In this document: in pieces, positions 23,997 to 31,568 of the stretch | Numbering within the stretch: position 1 is the first letter of the stretch | Layout of the letters: each line of letters starts with the position of its first letter | Assembly: GCA_009735695.1 (NCBI GenBank) | Contig: SRSL01000001.1 | Coordinates: 248,048 to 312,047 of the forward strand | DNA from: Christiangramia bathymodioli | GTDB taxonomy: Bacteria > Bacteroidota > Bacteroidia > Flavobacteriales > Flavobacteriaceae | Length of the DNA: 64,000 bases | Direction: 5' to 3' | The notes under the pieces: generated by a model | Seen by the model: only the letters and a program-made list of their open reading frames with translations | Databases searched by the model: none | What the model was told of the DNA's origin: nothing | Program-made: the position numbers and the translations under genes

Positions 23997-26900
23997 CTAA
24001 TCTGCGATATTCGGATTCAGCCACTTTTCTGCTTTCTCCAAACTAATTCCCTTCCGTTCCGCATAATCCTTCACCTGATCCTCCTTTATTTTGCCGAGGC
24101 CAAAATACCTAGCTTCGGGATTCACAAAATAATAGCCGCTCACGCTGGCCGCCGGCCACATGGCGAGGCTTTCGGTTAGCTCTACTCCAATTCGTTCCTT
24201 CACCTTCAAAACTTCCCAAATGCTTAGTTTCTCTAAATGATCCGGACAGGCGGGATAGCCTGGTGCAGGCCTGATCCCTTTATATTCTTCCTTGATCAGT
24301 TCTTCGTTGCTTAGATTCTCTTTAGAAGCATAACCCCAATGCTCTTTTCTGACTCTCTCGTGCAGATATTCCGCAAAAGCTTCGGCCAGACGATCGGCCA
24401 GGGCTTTGATCATGATCGAATTATAATCGTCATGATCCTTCTCGAATTTTTCGGCCAGCTCCTGGGTTCCAAATCCTGTGGTCACACAAAAACAGCCCAA
24501 ATAATCCTGGATTTGAGATTCCTTGGGAGCTACGAAATCGGCTAAAGCGAAATTCGGTTGCTCCCCATGTTTTTTTAATTGCTGCCGTAGCGTTCTGAAA
24601 ACAGCAGTTTTCTCCCCTGAATCTTCCTGATATTCGATCTCGATATCATCATCATGAATGCTATTAGCCTCAAAAAGTCCAAATACCGCCCTGGCTTTCA
24701 GCAATCTTTCGTCCAGAATTCGTTTCAATAAGGCCTGGGCATCCTTGAATAAACTTTGCGCCTGCTCTCCTACTTTTTCATCATTCAGAATATCCGGATA
24801 ACGACCATGAAGGTCCCAGCTTCTAAAAAACGGGCTCCAGTCGATATAATCAACCAGTTTATTCAGGTCAAAATCTTCGATCACCTGGATTCCTAATTCA
24901 GCAGGCCTGGTGATTGGCGCCCTGTCCCAATCGATCTTAAATTTATTTTTCCGGGCTTCCTCGATACTCAGGAATGATTTTACCTTACTTCGTTTGTTGA
25001 AATTCTTCCGGAACTTATCATATTGTTCCTTAAGCTCGTTCTTATATTTCTCCCTGGTGCTTTCCTTTAAAAGATCTCCCACCACAGTCACGGCGCGGGA
25101 AGCATCATTTACATGTGCAACCGCATGTTTATATTGCGGGTCTATCTTCACCGCGGTATGTGCCTTGGAAGTGGTCGCTCCACCAATTAAAAGCGGAACA
25201 GAAAAATCCTGACGCTCCATTTCCTTTGCCAGGAAAACCATCTCATCCAGAGACGGAGTGATCAATCCGCTAAGACCAATCACATCTACCTGCTCTTTTT
25301 TGGCTGTTTCGATGATCTTCTCCGGTGGGACCATTACCCCAAGGTCGATGATCTCATAATTATTACAACCCAAAACTACCGACACGATATTTTTACCAAT
25401 ATCATGTACATCGCCTTTCACCGTGGCCAAAAGGACCTTTCCAGCCCCCCCTACCCCCGATGGGGGCGCTTGTTTCAGTTTCTTTAGAATAGTTTCTAGG
25501 ACAAAATCAAGATTTTGAAGTACCTGATGATTGGTAAATCTAATTACCCGAAATCCCTGATCTTCCAGCCAGGCTGTACGTTCTTCATCACTCAATTTAT
25601 GCTCTGGAAGCTCATGAATTAACCCATCTACTTCAATGACGAGCTTCTCCCTAAGACACACAAAATCTGAAATATAACTTCCAATAATATGTTGCCTTCT
25701 AAACTTATATCCTTCCAGTTTCTTCCCACTCAAGGCCTCCCATAATTTGCTTTCTGCTCTGGTAGATTTTTCATACCTCATCCTTCGTGCAAATTCTTTC
25801 ATTTTGCCATACAATGCAGGATCTGCAGTTTGCCAGTATTGTTCCCCCTTTGGGGGCTTGGGGGCTTTTTTCGCGGCTTCGATATATGGTAACAAATGTG
25901 CCACGGCCTTTTTCATAACCCTTGCCGATTTCACCACCTGAGGCAGGAACATTTTCCCGCTTCCAAAAAGATCTCCAACCACGTTCATTCCTATCATAAG
26001 CGGACCTTCGATTACTTCCAGAGGTTTCTCGGCCTGTTGGCGTGCTTCTTCGATGTCTTCCAAAATATAGGCGTCGATGCCTTTTACCAGTGCATGGGTG
26101 ATTCTATCCTGCAACGGATTTTCCCTCCAGGAGAGGTCTACCTTATTTTCTTTTTTTCGTCCCACGACATTTTCTGCGAAATCTAGCAGTCGTTCCGTGG
26201 CATCATCGCGGCGATCCAGGATCACATCTTCTACATGCTCCAGCAAATCTTTCGGGATCTCATCATAAACCTCGAGCATGGAAGGATTGACGATCCCAAT
26301 GTTCATCCCCGCTTTGATGGCATGATAGAGAAATACCGAATGCATGGCTTCCCTTACCGGATTATTCCCCCGGAAGGAAAAAGACACATTGCTTACTCCT
26401 CCACTTACGCTACAGTATGGCAAATTTTCTTTCACCCATTTGGTGCCTTCAATAAAATCTACCGCATTCTTACGGTGTTCTTCCATTCCAGTTCCAACCG
26501 GGAAAATATTGAGGTCAAAAATGATATCTTCAGGAGGAAACTTTACTTTATTCACCAGGATATCATAGGAGCGTTTGGCGATCTCGATTCGGCGTTCATA
26601 ATTATCGGCCTGGCCCACTTCATCAAAGGCCATCACGATCACCGCGGCGCCGTAACGTTTGATCTTTTTTGCATTTTCGATGAATTCCTGTTCACCTTCC
26701 TTCAAACTGATGGAATTCACCACACATTTTCCCTGTACCACTTGTAGCCCGGCTTCGATAATTTCCCATTTGGAACTATCTATCATGATGGGAACACGGG
26801 CGATATCAGGTTCAGCCACCACGAGGTTCAGGAATTTAACCATGGCTTCCTTCCCATCGATGAGTCCGTCGTCCATATTCACATCGATGATCTGGGCGCC

Positions 26901-27143
26901 ATTCTCTACCTGCTCACGGGCCACTTCCAGGGCCTCATCATATTTCTCTTCCTTGATCAATCGCAAAAATTTGCGGGAGCCGGCCACGTTGGTTCTTTCC
27001 CCAACATTTATGAAATTGCTTTCAGGAGTGATCACCAAAGGTTCCAGGCCGGAAAGTTTTAAGGGTCTCGCCCCTCCTTTCCTCCCCAATGGGGAGGGTT
27101 TTATTATATTCAGATCTGTACTTTCTGCACTCATATTATTCAA
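23997..27143 (-). CDS. metH: Methionine synthase C-terminal part (MetH2) with an in-frame DUF559 insertion
   Basis: The folate-, cobalamin- and activation-domain half of B12-dependent methionine synthase, working with MetH1. Order: folate-binding domain ([11 protein letters not shown], about 46-330), cobalamin cap to about 426, an inserted DUF559 segment (428-567), cobalamin domain with H580 in DVHDIGKN as cobalt ligand, and the SAM-dependent reactivation domain ([12 protein letters not shown]) near the C terminus. It has 1048 residues; removing the DUF559 segment and an 11-residue insertion near residue 17 leaves about 897, the usual MetH2 size. Both insertions keep frame and lie at a linker and the N terminus, so activity is probably kept. 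Follows metH1 after 50 bases, under the same SAM-I riboswitch. Confidence 0.93.
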   Translation of the reverse strand: MNNMSAESTDLNIIKPSPLGRKGGARPLKLSGLEPLVITPESNFINVGERTNVAGSRKFLRLIKEEKYDEALEVAREQVENGAQIIDVNMDDGLIDGKEAMVKFLNLVVAEPDIARVPIMIDSSKWEIIEAGLQVVQGKCVVNSISLKEGEQEFIENAKKIKRYGAAVIVMAFDEVGQADNYERRIEIAKRSYDILVNKVKFPPEDIIFDLNIFPVGTGMEEHRKNAVDFIEGTKWVKENLPYCSVSGGVSNVSFSFRGNNPVREAMHSVFLYHAIKAGMNIGIVNPSMLEVYDEIPKDLLEHVEDVILDRRDDATERLLDFAENVVGRKKENKVDLSWRENPLQDRITHALVKGIDAYILEDIEEARQQAEKPLEVIEGPLMIGMNVVGDLFGSGKMFLPQVVKSARVMKKAVAHLLPYIEAAKKAPKPPKGEQYWQTADPALYGKMKEFARRMRYEKSTRAESKLWEALSGKKLEGYKFRRQHIIGSYISDFVCLREKLVIEVDGLIHELPEHKLSDEERTAWLEDQGFRVIRFTNHQVLQNLDFVLETILKKLKQAPPSGVGGAGKVLLATVKGDVHDIGKNIVSVVLGCNNYEIIDLGVMVPPEKIIETAKKEQVDVIGLSGLITPSLDEMVFLAKEMERQDFSVPLLIGGATTSKAHTAVKIDPQYKHAVAHVNDASRAVTVVGDLLKESTREKYKNELKEQYDKFRKNFNKRSKVKSFLSIEEARKNKFKIDWDRAPITRPAELGIQVIEDFDLNKLVDYIDWSPFFRSWDLHGRYPDILNDEKVGEQAQSLFKDAQALLKRILDERLLKARAVFGLFEANSIHDDDIEIEYQEDSGEKTAVFRTLRQQLKKHGEQPNFALADFVAPKESQIQDYLGCFCVTTGFGTQELAEKFEKDHDDYNSIMIKALADRLAEAFAEYLHERVRKEHWGYASKENLSNEELIKEEYKGIRPAPGYPACPDHLEKLSIWEVLKVKERIGVELTESLAMWPAASVSGYYFVNPEARYFGLGKIKEDQVKDYAERKGISLEKAEKWLNPNIAD
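25443..25865 (-). mobile_element. In-frame DUF559 nuclease-like element inside metH2
   Basis: A GC-rich-ended element of about 420 bp lies in the linker between the cap and cobalamin domains of MetH2. Its ends are imperfect inverted repeats containing palindromes: AGCCCCCCCTACCCCCGATG (from 25443, plus strand) and AGCCCCCAAGCCCCCAAAGG (from 25865, minus strand), each pattern AGCCCCC-spacer-CCCCC-NNN-GGGGG. It encodes residues 428-567 with a DUF559 domain ([46 protein letters not shown]), a restriction-endonuclease-like fold with the D...ExD pattern intact. It has no stop or start of its own and is translated as part of MetH. Mobility is inferred. Confidence 0.8.
27063..27098 (-). repeat. Solo palindromic insertion in the metH2 N terminus
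   Basis: Minus strand CCCTCCCCATTGGGGAGG followed by AAAGGAGGGGCGAGACCC encodes P16-P27 ([12 protein letters not shown]). Removing 33 bases leaves K-P-L-K-L-S-G, the expected MetH2 start. Its form (palindrome, then GGAGGGG) resembles the end of the DUF559 element 1.2 kb away, so it may be a solo end of that family. Confidence 0.7.
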
Positions 27144-27147
27144 TTTT

Positions 27148-27244
27148 CGTCACCCTGTCCCGAAATTTCGGGAGATTCAGGGTCTCACTTTTTCTATGAT
27201 TGATTCTCTGTATTTTGAGATGCTGAAACTAGTTCAGCATGACG
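27148..27244. repeat. HAELVSAS-type interspersed repeat between metH1 and metH2
   Basis: Two imperfect hairpins: CCTGTCCCGAAATTTCGGGA near the left end and GAGATGCTGAAACTAGTTCA-GCATGACG at the right end. The right half is translated as the last residues of MetH1 (RHAELVSAS). It belongs to the same family as the repeats at 28972, 30709, 42384 and 44440. Confidence 0.7.
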
Positions 27245-28240
27245 TTGAAGTTTAATTTTCCTGGGCTTATAATCTCTGGCAATTTCTGCAATCGCTTTTA
27301 TATGTTTTGGAGTGGTTCCGCAGCAACCGCCCAGAATATTTACCAGGCCTTTTTCAAGATATTCCCTGATTTGATTCGACATTTCCTGCGCATCCTGGTC
27401 GTACTCTCCAAAGGCATTCGGGAGTCCGGCATTGGGATAGGCCGAAACACCAAATTCGGTATTTCGGGCCACCGCTTCCAGGTGCGGTGTTAACTGTTTC
27501 GCCCCAAGTGCGCAGTTAAACCCAATACTCAAAAGCGGAATATGGGAAACCGAGATCAGGAAAGCTTCGGCCGTCTGACCTGATAGTGTTCTTCCGGAAG
27601 CATCGGTGATCGTACCGCTTACCATGACCGGGATATCAGCATTCAATTCTTCCTTTAGTTCATCGATCGCGAAAAGGGCAGCCTTGGCATTCAGCGTATC
27701 AAAAACCGTTTCCACCAAAAGCACATCCACTCCGCCATCAATTAATGCTTTAGCCTGCTGTTTGTAGGCTACTTTCAGTTCTTCAAAAGAAATGGCACGG
27801 AAACCCGGATCGTTCACATCAGGGCTCATACTGGCCGTTTTGTTAGTGGGGCCTATAGCTCCTGCCACGAATCTAGGTTTTTGCGGATTTTCAGCAGTGA
27901 CTTCCTGAGCTACTTCCTTAGCGATCCTGGCCGATTCGTAATTAAGCTCATAAACGAGCTCTTCCATTTTATAATCGGCCATGGCGATCGTGGTTCCGGA
28001 GAAGGTATTGGTTTCCACAATATCTGCTCCGGCTTCGAAATATTTTCGGTGAATAGTAGCGATGGCTTCTGGCTGGGTAAGAGACAGCAGGTCATTATTC
28101 CCTTTTAGAGAAACCGGCCAGTCGGCAAAACGTTTTCCGCGGAAATCCTCTTCAGAAAATTTATATTCCTGAAGCATGGTCCCCATGGCACCATCGAGTA
28201 TGAGTATTTTTTTAGAGAGTAACTCTTCAATTTTTGACAT
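27194..28240 (-). CDS. metH: Methionine synthase N-terminal part (MetH1), homocysteine-binding
   Basis: The zinc-dependent homocysteine S-methyltransferase half (348 residues) of methionine synthase, encoded separately from MetH2 as usual in flavobacteria. Zinc ligands are C243 (GFNCALGA) and C306/C307 (GGCCGTTP); DGAMGTML is at the N terminus. The last 16 residues (from about 333, RHAELVSASQNTENQS) come from an intergenic repeat that has run into the reading frame and are not part of the family. It is directly downstream of a SAM-I riboswitch, so it should be shut off when SAM is high. Confidence 0.94.
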   Translation of the reverse strand: MSKIEELLSKKILILDGAMGTMLQEYKFSEEDFRGKRFADWPVSLKGNNDLLSLTQPEAIATIHRKYFEAGADIVETNTFSGTTIAMADYKMEELVYELNYESARIAKEVAQEVTAENPQKPRFVAGAIGPTNKTASMSPDVNDPGFRAISFEELKVAYKQQAKALIDGGVDVLLVETVFDTLNAKAALFAIDELKEELNADIPVMVSGTITDASGRTLSGQTAEAFLISVSHIPLLSIGFNCALGAKQLTPHLEAVARNTEFGVSAYPNAGLPNAFGEYDQDAQEMSNQIREYLEKGLVNILGGCCGTTPKHIKAIAEIARDYKPRKIKLQRHAELVSASQNTENQS

Positions 28241-28292
28241 GATCTTGTAAATAAATCGCTATCAAAAAAGGAAGACAAAAAAGAAGTCTAAT

Positions 28293-28392
28293 GTTATCTA
28301 TCTACGCCAGGGCGTAGTAGAATGTAGCACCTTCTCCAAAGGAGGGTTGCTAAGGTTTCACAGGGTCTAATCCCTCAACCTTTCTTGATAAC
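28293..28392 (-). promoter_or_regulatory. SAM-I riboswitch of metH1-metH2
   Basis: Minus strand: P1 arms GTTATC (28392-28387) and GATAAC (28298-28293) enclose AAGAAAGGTTGAGGGATTAG, ACCCTGTGAAACCTTAGCAA and CCCTC, matching the conserved SAM-I core (kink-turn GA, GUGAAACCU, AGCAACC). A later hairpin, CTACGCC/GGCGTAG, is the variable P4-type stem. SAM binding should lower metH expression. I see no classic terminator; CCTTTTTTGATAG at 28271-28259 can pair with TTATCAAGAAAGG (28391-28379) and may be the switching helix. Confidence 0.93.
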
Positions 28393-28420
28393 GAAAGTTG
28401 TAAACAATGAACTTATTGCG

Positions 28421-28450
28421 CAAATATAGCTATGCTGCTCCTAAATGCAA
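28421..28450 (-). promoter_or_regulatory. Promoter of metH1-metH2
   Basis: Minus strand TTG (28450-28448), 19-base spacer and TATATTTG (28428-28421) match the Bacteroidota consensus. The start would fall about 20 bases before the riboswitch P1. Confidence 0.7.
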
Positions 28451-28467
28451 GGATTTAAGAAAACTTT

Positions 28468-28890
28468 CTATAAAACCTTTTCCCCGTTAAGGGTAATAGA
28501 ATAGCTGATCTCAGCCGCTTTTTCGAGCATTTTAGAAACCGAACAATACTTATCCATCGATAATTTTACCGCTCTTTCCACTTTGGCTGGCGGAATATCT
28601 CCTTTCAGAATAAAGTCCAGGTGAATCTTTTTGAATACATTCGGTATATTGCCATCTTCACGGTAACCGTCTACCTCTACCCGAAGATCTTCCAGCTCAT
28701 GATTCTGTTTTCTTAGAATCATCACGATATCGATGCTACTGCAACCGGCGATCCCCCGAAGCAAAAGATCCATGGGGCTGGCACCTTTTGGTTCCTCATC
28801 GGTTTTATTATCCAAAAGAACAATATTGCCACGTTCGTTGATCGTTTCAAAAAGGTAATTATCGTTGATTCGTTTTAAGCTGATCTTCAT
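28468..28890 (-). CDS. OsmC-family protein
   Basis: A protein of 140 residues of the OsmC/Ohr fold with one conserved Cys in the central motif GIAGCSSIDIVMIL, the site of peroxide-reducing chemistry in this family. The second family Cys near the C terminus may be CSVSKML (YCSVSKML). Such proteins reduce organic hydroperoxides or persulfides with thiol cofactors. A TATCTTTG box (28914-28907, minus strand) lies 17 bases upstream as a -7 element. It is close to metH but probably separate, since the metH promoter lies right after its stop. Confidence 0.87.
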   Translation of the reverse strand: MKISLKRINDNYLFETINERGNIVLLDNKTDEEPKGASPMDLLLRGIAGCSSIDIVMILRKQNHELEDLRVEVDGYREDGNIPNVFKKIHLDFILKGDIPPAKVERAVKLSMDKYCSVSKMLEKAAEISYSITLNGEKVL

Positions 28891-28971
28891 ATTCTCGAAT
28901 TTTCGTCAAAGATAGGAATTCTGCTTTTTCTTGCAGGTAACATTGGTTACCTTTAAATTTCTCTCAAAAAA

Positions 28972-29032
28972 CGTCAAGCTGAACTTGTTTCAGCTTCTCC
29001 ACTTGAGATCCTGAACCAAGTTCAGGATGACG
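28972..29032. repeat. HAELVSAS-type interspersed repeat
   Basis: CGTCAAGCTGAACTTGTTTC-AGCTT and GATCCTGAACCAAGTTCAGG-ATGACG form two adjacent hairpins with CGTCA/TGACG ends. It lies directly after the stop of the ferredoxin-NADP reductase gene and may act as its transcript end. Confidence 0.75.
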
Positions 29033-29034
29033 TT

Positions 29035-30099
29035 CTATACACTAATACTTTGTACAACCTCTCTTTTAGCTTCTTTCTTTGAACCATCAAATCCTTCCAC
29101 ACCTCCAACCGTGGTATACTTTAAAACATATTTCTTATCCGGATAAATTCGTTGATATGCACTCTGACACATGATCGCAGCCTCATGAAAACCGGAAAGG
29201 ATCAGTTTTAGTTTTCCTTTATAGGTATTTACGTCACCAATCGCGTAAACGCCGGGAATATTAGTTTGATAATCATACGAATTGTCCACTTTAATGGCAT
29301 TCTTTTCAATCTCAAGTCCCCAGCTTCCAATAGGTCCTAGTTTTGGTGATAATCCAAAGAGCGGAATAAAATCATCTACCTCCCTGAACTCTTCTCCACG
29401 AGCCTTGTCCTTATGACGAATCACCACCTGCTCCAGTTCATCTTCTCCTTTTAATCCAACAACTTCTGCATTCGTGATCATTTCAATTTTTCCAAGTTTT
29501 GCCAGTTCTGAAACCCTTTCTACGGAATCCAATGCTCCACGGAATTCTTCCCTTCTATGCACCAGGGCAACTTCTGAAGCAACATCCGATAAATAAATAG
29601 CCCAGTCTAAGGCTGAATCTCCACCACCGGCAATTACCACTTTTCGATCGCGATAGACTTCAGGATCTTTAATAAAATAGGAAACCCCTTTATCTTCAAA
29701 ATCAGAAATATTGGTAATAGGTGGTTTTCTAGGTTCAAAAGAACCAAGTCCGCCTGCAATTGCTACTACAGGTGCATGATGCTGAGTTCCTTTATTGGTG
29801 GTCACTATAAAGGTTCCATCATCTAGTCTTTCCAGAGTTTCCGCACGTTCACCAAGAGTGAATCCGGGTTCGAATGGCTTGATCTGTTCCATGAGATTTT
29901 TCACCAGATCTCCCGCCAGGATCTCCGGAAAAGCCGGAATATCATAGATGGGTTTTTTTGGGTAAATTTCTGAACATTGCCCACCAGGTTGCGGAAGCGC
30001 ATCTATCAAATGCGTTTTCAGCTTTAATAATCCCGCTTCAAAAACGGTAAACAATCCGGTTGGTCCGGCCCCGATTATCAGGATATCTGTTTTAATCAT
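29035..30099 (-). CDS. Ferredoxin-NADP+ reductase (thioredoxin-reductase-like)
   Basis: An FAD/NADPH enzyme of 354 residues of the thioredoxin-reductase-like FNR class: FAD motif GAGPTGLF near the N terminus, NADPH motif GGGDSALDWA, and C-terminal FAD motif AIGDVNTY. It lacks the CxxC of thioredoxin reductase, which supports the FNR assignment. In this operon it would deliver electrons via ferredoxin to the sulfite reductase. I chose the ATG at 30099; a GTG one codon earlier is possible. It overlaps the sirC gene by eight bases and ends next to a repeat. Confidence 0.88.
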   Translation of the reverse strand: MIKTDILIIGAGPTGLFTVFEAGLLKLKTHLIDALPQPGGQCSEIYPKKPIYDIPAFPEILAGDLVKNLMEQIKPFEPGFTLGERAETLERLDDGTFIVTTNKGTQHHAPVVAIAGGLGSFEPRKPPITNISDFEDKGVSYFIKDPEVYRDRKVVIAGGGDSALDWAIYLSDVASEVALVHRREEFRGALDSVERVSELAKLGKIEMITNAEVVGLKGEDELEQVVIRHKDKARGEEFREVDDFIPLFGLSPKLGPIGSWGLEIEKNAIKVDNSYDYQTNIPGVYAIGDVNTYKGKLKLILSGFHEAAIMCQSAYQRIYPDKKYVLKYTTVGGVEGFDGSKKEAKREVVQSISV

Positions 30100-30685
30100 C
30101 ACTCTCTTTTTTTACGATTAAGGATTCTGTTATTGTATTCATCTGTTCCACTTTGGCTTCAAAATTACCTTTTATGGACTTTCTATATTCATTTAAATTT
30201 TCAACCATTTGGTTCACATTTTCAGGGATCACCTCCTCGAAAAATTGCCGTAACCGCTTTGCAGTGGTTGGTGATTTCCCATTGGTTGAAATAGCTATTT
30301 TCACATGACCTTTATTCACAATTCCGCCCATATAAAAATCACAGAGTTCGGGTGTATCAGCGATATTCGCTAGTAAAAATCTCTTTTTCGCGTGGCGATG
30401 AACCCGTTTGTTAAGTCTCGCATCGTTGGTCGCGGCGATCACGAAATGTTTTTTTCTCAGATATTTTCTTTTATACCTGCCTTTGATCAATTTCGCGCCG
30501 TGTTTCTTTGCCAGTTCTTCCGTTTCCGGTAAAAACCATTTTGCTACGATCTCAACCTGTGCATTCGGACTGGATTTGAACAGAAAATGAAGTTTTTCAT
30601 GTCCCACATTTCCGCCCCCAACCACCAGGATATTTAGTTTATTGACTTTTAGAAAAACCGGGTATAGTTCGTTTCTTTCTTCCAT
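30092..30685 (-). CDS. Precorrin-2 dehydrogenase (siroheme synthase N-terminal type)
   Basis: A protein of 197 residues with the Rossmann motif VVGGGNVGHEKL (about 16-27) and STNGKSPTTAKRLRQF, typical of the CysG N-terminal/Met8p family that oxidises precorrin-2 to sirohydrochlorin and may insert iron. Together with CobA it makes siroheme for the sulfite reductase in the same operon. It overlaps the FNR gene downstream. The ferrochelatase function is inferred from single-enzyme homologues. Confidence 0.9.
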   Translation of the reverse strand: MEERNELYPVFLKVNKLNILVVGGGNVGHEKLHFLFKSSPNAQVEIVAKWFLPETEELAKKHGAKLIKGRYKRKYLRKKHFVIAATNDARLNKRVHRHAKKRFLLANIADTPELCDFYMGGIVNKGHVKIAISTNGKSPTTAKRLRQFFEEVIPENVNQMVENLNEYRKSIKGNFEAKVEQMNTITESLIVKKESDD

Positions 30686-30708
30686 TATTTCTTTAATTCT
30701 TTTCTATC

Positions 30709-30766
30709 CGTCAAGCTGAACTTGTTTCAGCTTCTCTTTAGATCCTGAAATAAATTCAGGATGACC
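30709..30766. repeat. HAELVSAS-type interspersed repeat between sirC and cobA
   Basis: CGTCAAGCTGAACTTGTTTC-AGCTT then AGATCCTGAAATAAATTCAG-GATGACC form two hairpins, near-identical to the copy at 28972. It lies inside the siroheme operon, between the cobA stop and the sirC start. Confidence 0.75.
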
Positions 30767-30776
30767 TAAATGCTCA

Positions 30777-31568
30777 TTAAGCCGCTCCTGCATTTATAAA
30801 TTTTGATTGCTTCGGAATGCTCTTCACATTCTGAAAAACTTCCTGTAAAGCATTCGCTTCATTCACCACCTCACCAATTACGATAATTGCTGGAGCTCCC
30901 AATTGTTTTTCTGAAACGACCTTTTCAATAGATTCGATCGTTCCAAAACCTGATCTTTCATTTACGGTAGTTCCATTCTGAATAATTCCCACGGGAATAT
31001 CCTGTTTTCCGAAGCCTTTAAAAACCTCAACAATTTCCGGGAGTTTTCCCATTCCCATTAAGATCACTACGGTTGCTCTAGATTGAGCCGCCAGACGAAC
31101 GTCATTCGATAAATTTTTCTGAGACGTGGTTCCCGTGATCACCCAGAAACTTTCCGAAGTTCCTCTTTGCGTAAGCGGAATGCCAACATTTGCCGGCACT
31201 GCAATGGAAGAAGTAATTCCTGAAACTACTGCTGTTTCCAGTCCGTTCTTCCTCGCATAGTTGATCTCTTCAGATCCTCTTCCGAAGATAAATGGGTCTC
31301 CGCCCTTGAGTCTTACCACGTGGCCTCTTTCCAATGCATATTTTACGATCAACTCATTGATATCATCCTGAGAAAAACGATGCTTATCTTTTCTTTTTCC
31401 TACGAAAATATGTTCCGCTTGTGGCGCATATTCCAGCAAATCCCGATTAATTAAGGCATCGTAAAGAACTACGCTGGCTGACTTCAATGTATTCAAAGCC
31501 TTAACGGTGATCAATTCCGGATCTCCAGGTCCTGCTCCAACTACGCTTAGTTTTGGTGAATTATACAT
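30777..31568 (-). CDS. cobA: Uroporphyrinogen-III C-methyltransferase
   Basis: A SAM-dependent enzyme of 263 residues that methylates uroporphyrinogen III twice to precorrin-2, first step to siroheme. Motifs: VVGAGPGDPELITVKA, RLKGGDPFIFGRG and GIPLTQRGTS. The start at 31568 is chosen over 31595 because a strong Shine-Dalgarno site, AAAGGAGG, lies seven bases upstream, unusual for this genome; the gene then overlaps the sulfite reductase stop by eight bases. Such a strong site suggests re-initiation or tuned translation after the long sulfite reductase gene. Confidence 0.93.
   Translation of the reverse strand: MYNSPKLSVVGAGPGDPELITVKALNTLKSASVVLYDALINRDLLEYAPQAEHIFVGKRKDKHRFSQDDINELIVKYALERGHVVRLKGGDPFIFGRGSEEINYARKNGLETAVVSGITSSIAVPANVGIPLTQRGTSESFWVITGTTSQKNLSNDVRLAAQSRATVVILMGMGKLPEIVEVFKGFGKQDIPVGIIQNGTTVNERSGFGTIESIEKVVSEKQLGAPAIIVIGEVVNEANALQEVFQNVKSIPKQSKFINAGAA

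Noticed and set aside
25443-25466. CCCCC-GAT-GGGGG palindrome as an intrinsic terminator
   Set aside because: It lies inside the metH2 coding frame and no T run follows on the coding strand.
25443-25865. DUF559 as a separate gene within metH2
   Set aside because: There is no start or stop in the element and the frame is continuous with MetH on both sides, so it is an insertion in the protein rather than a nested gene.
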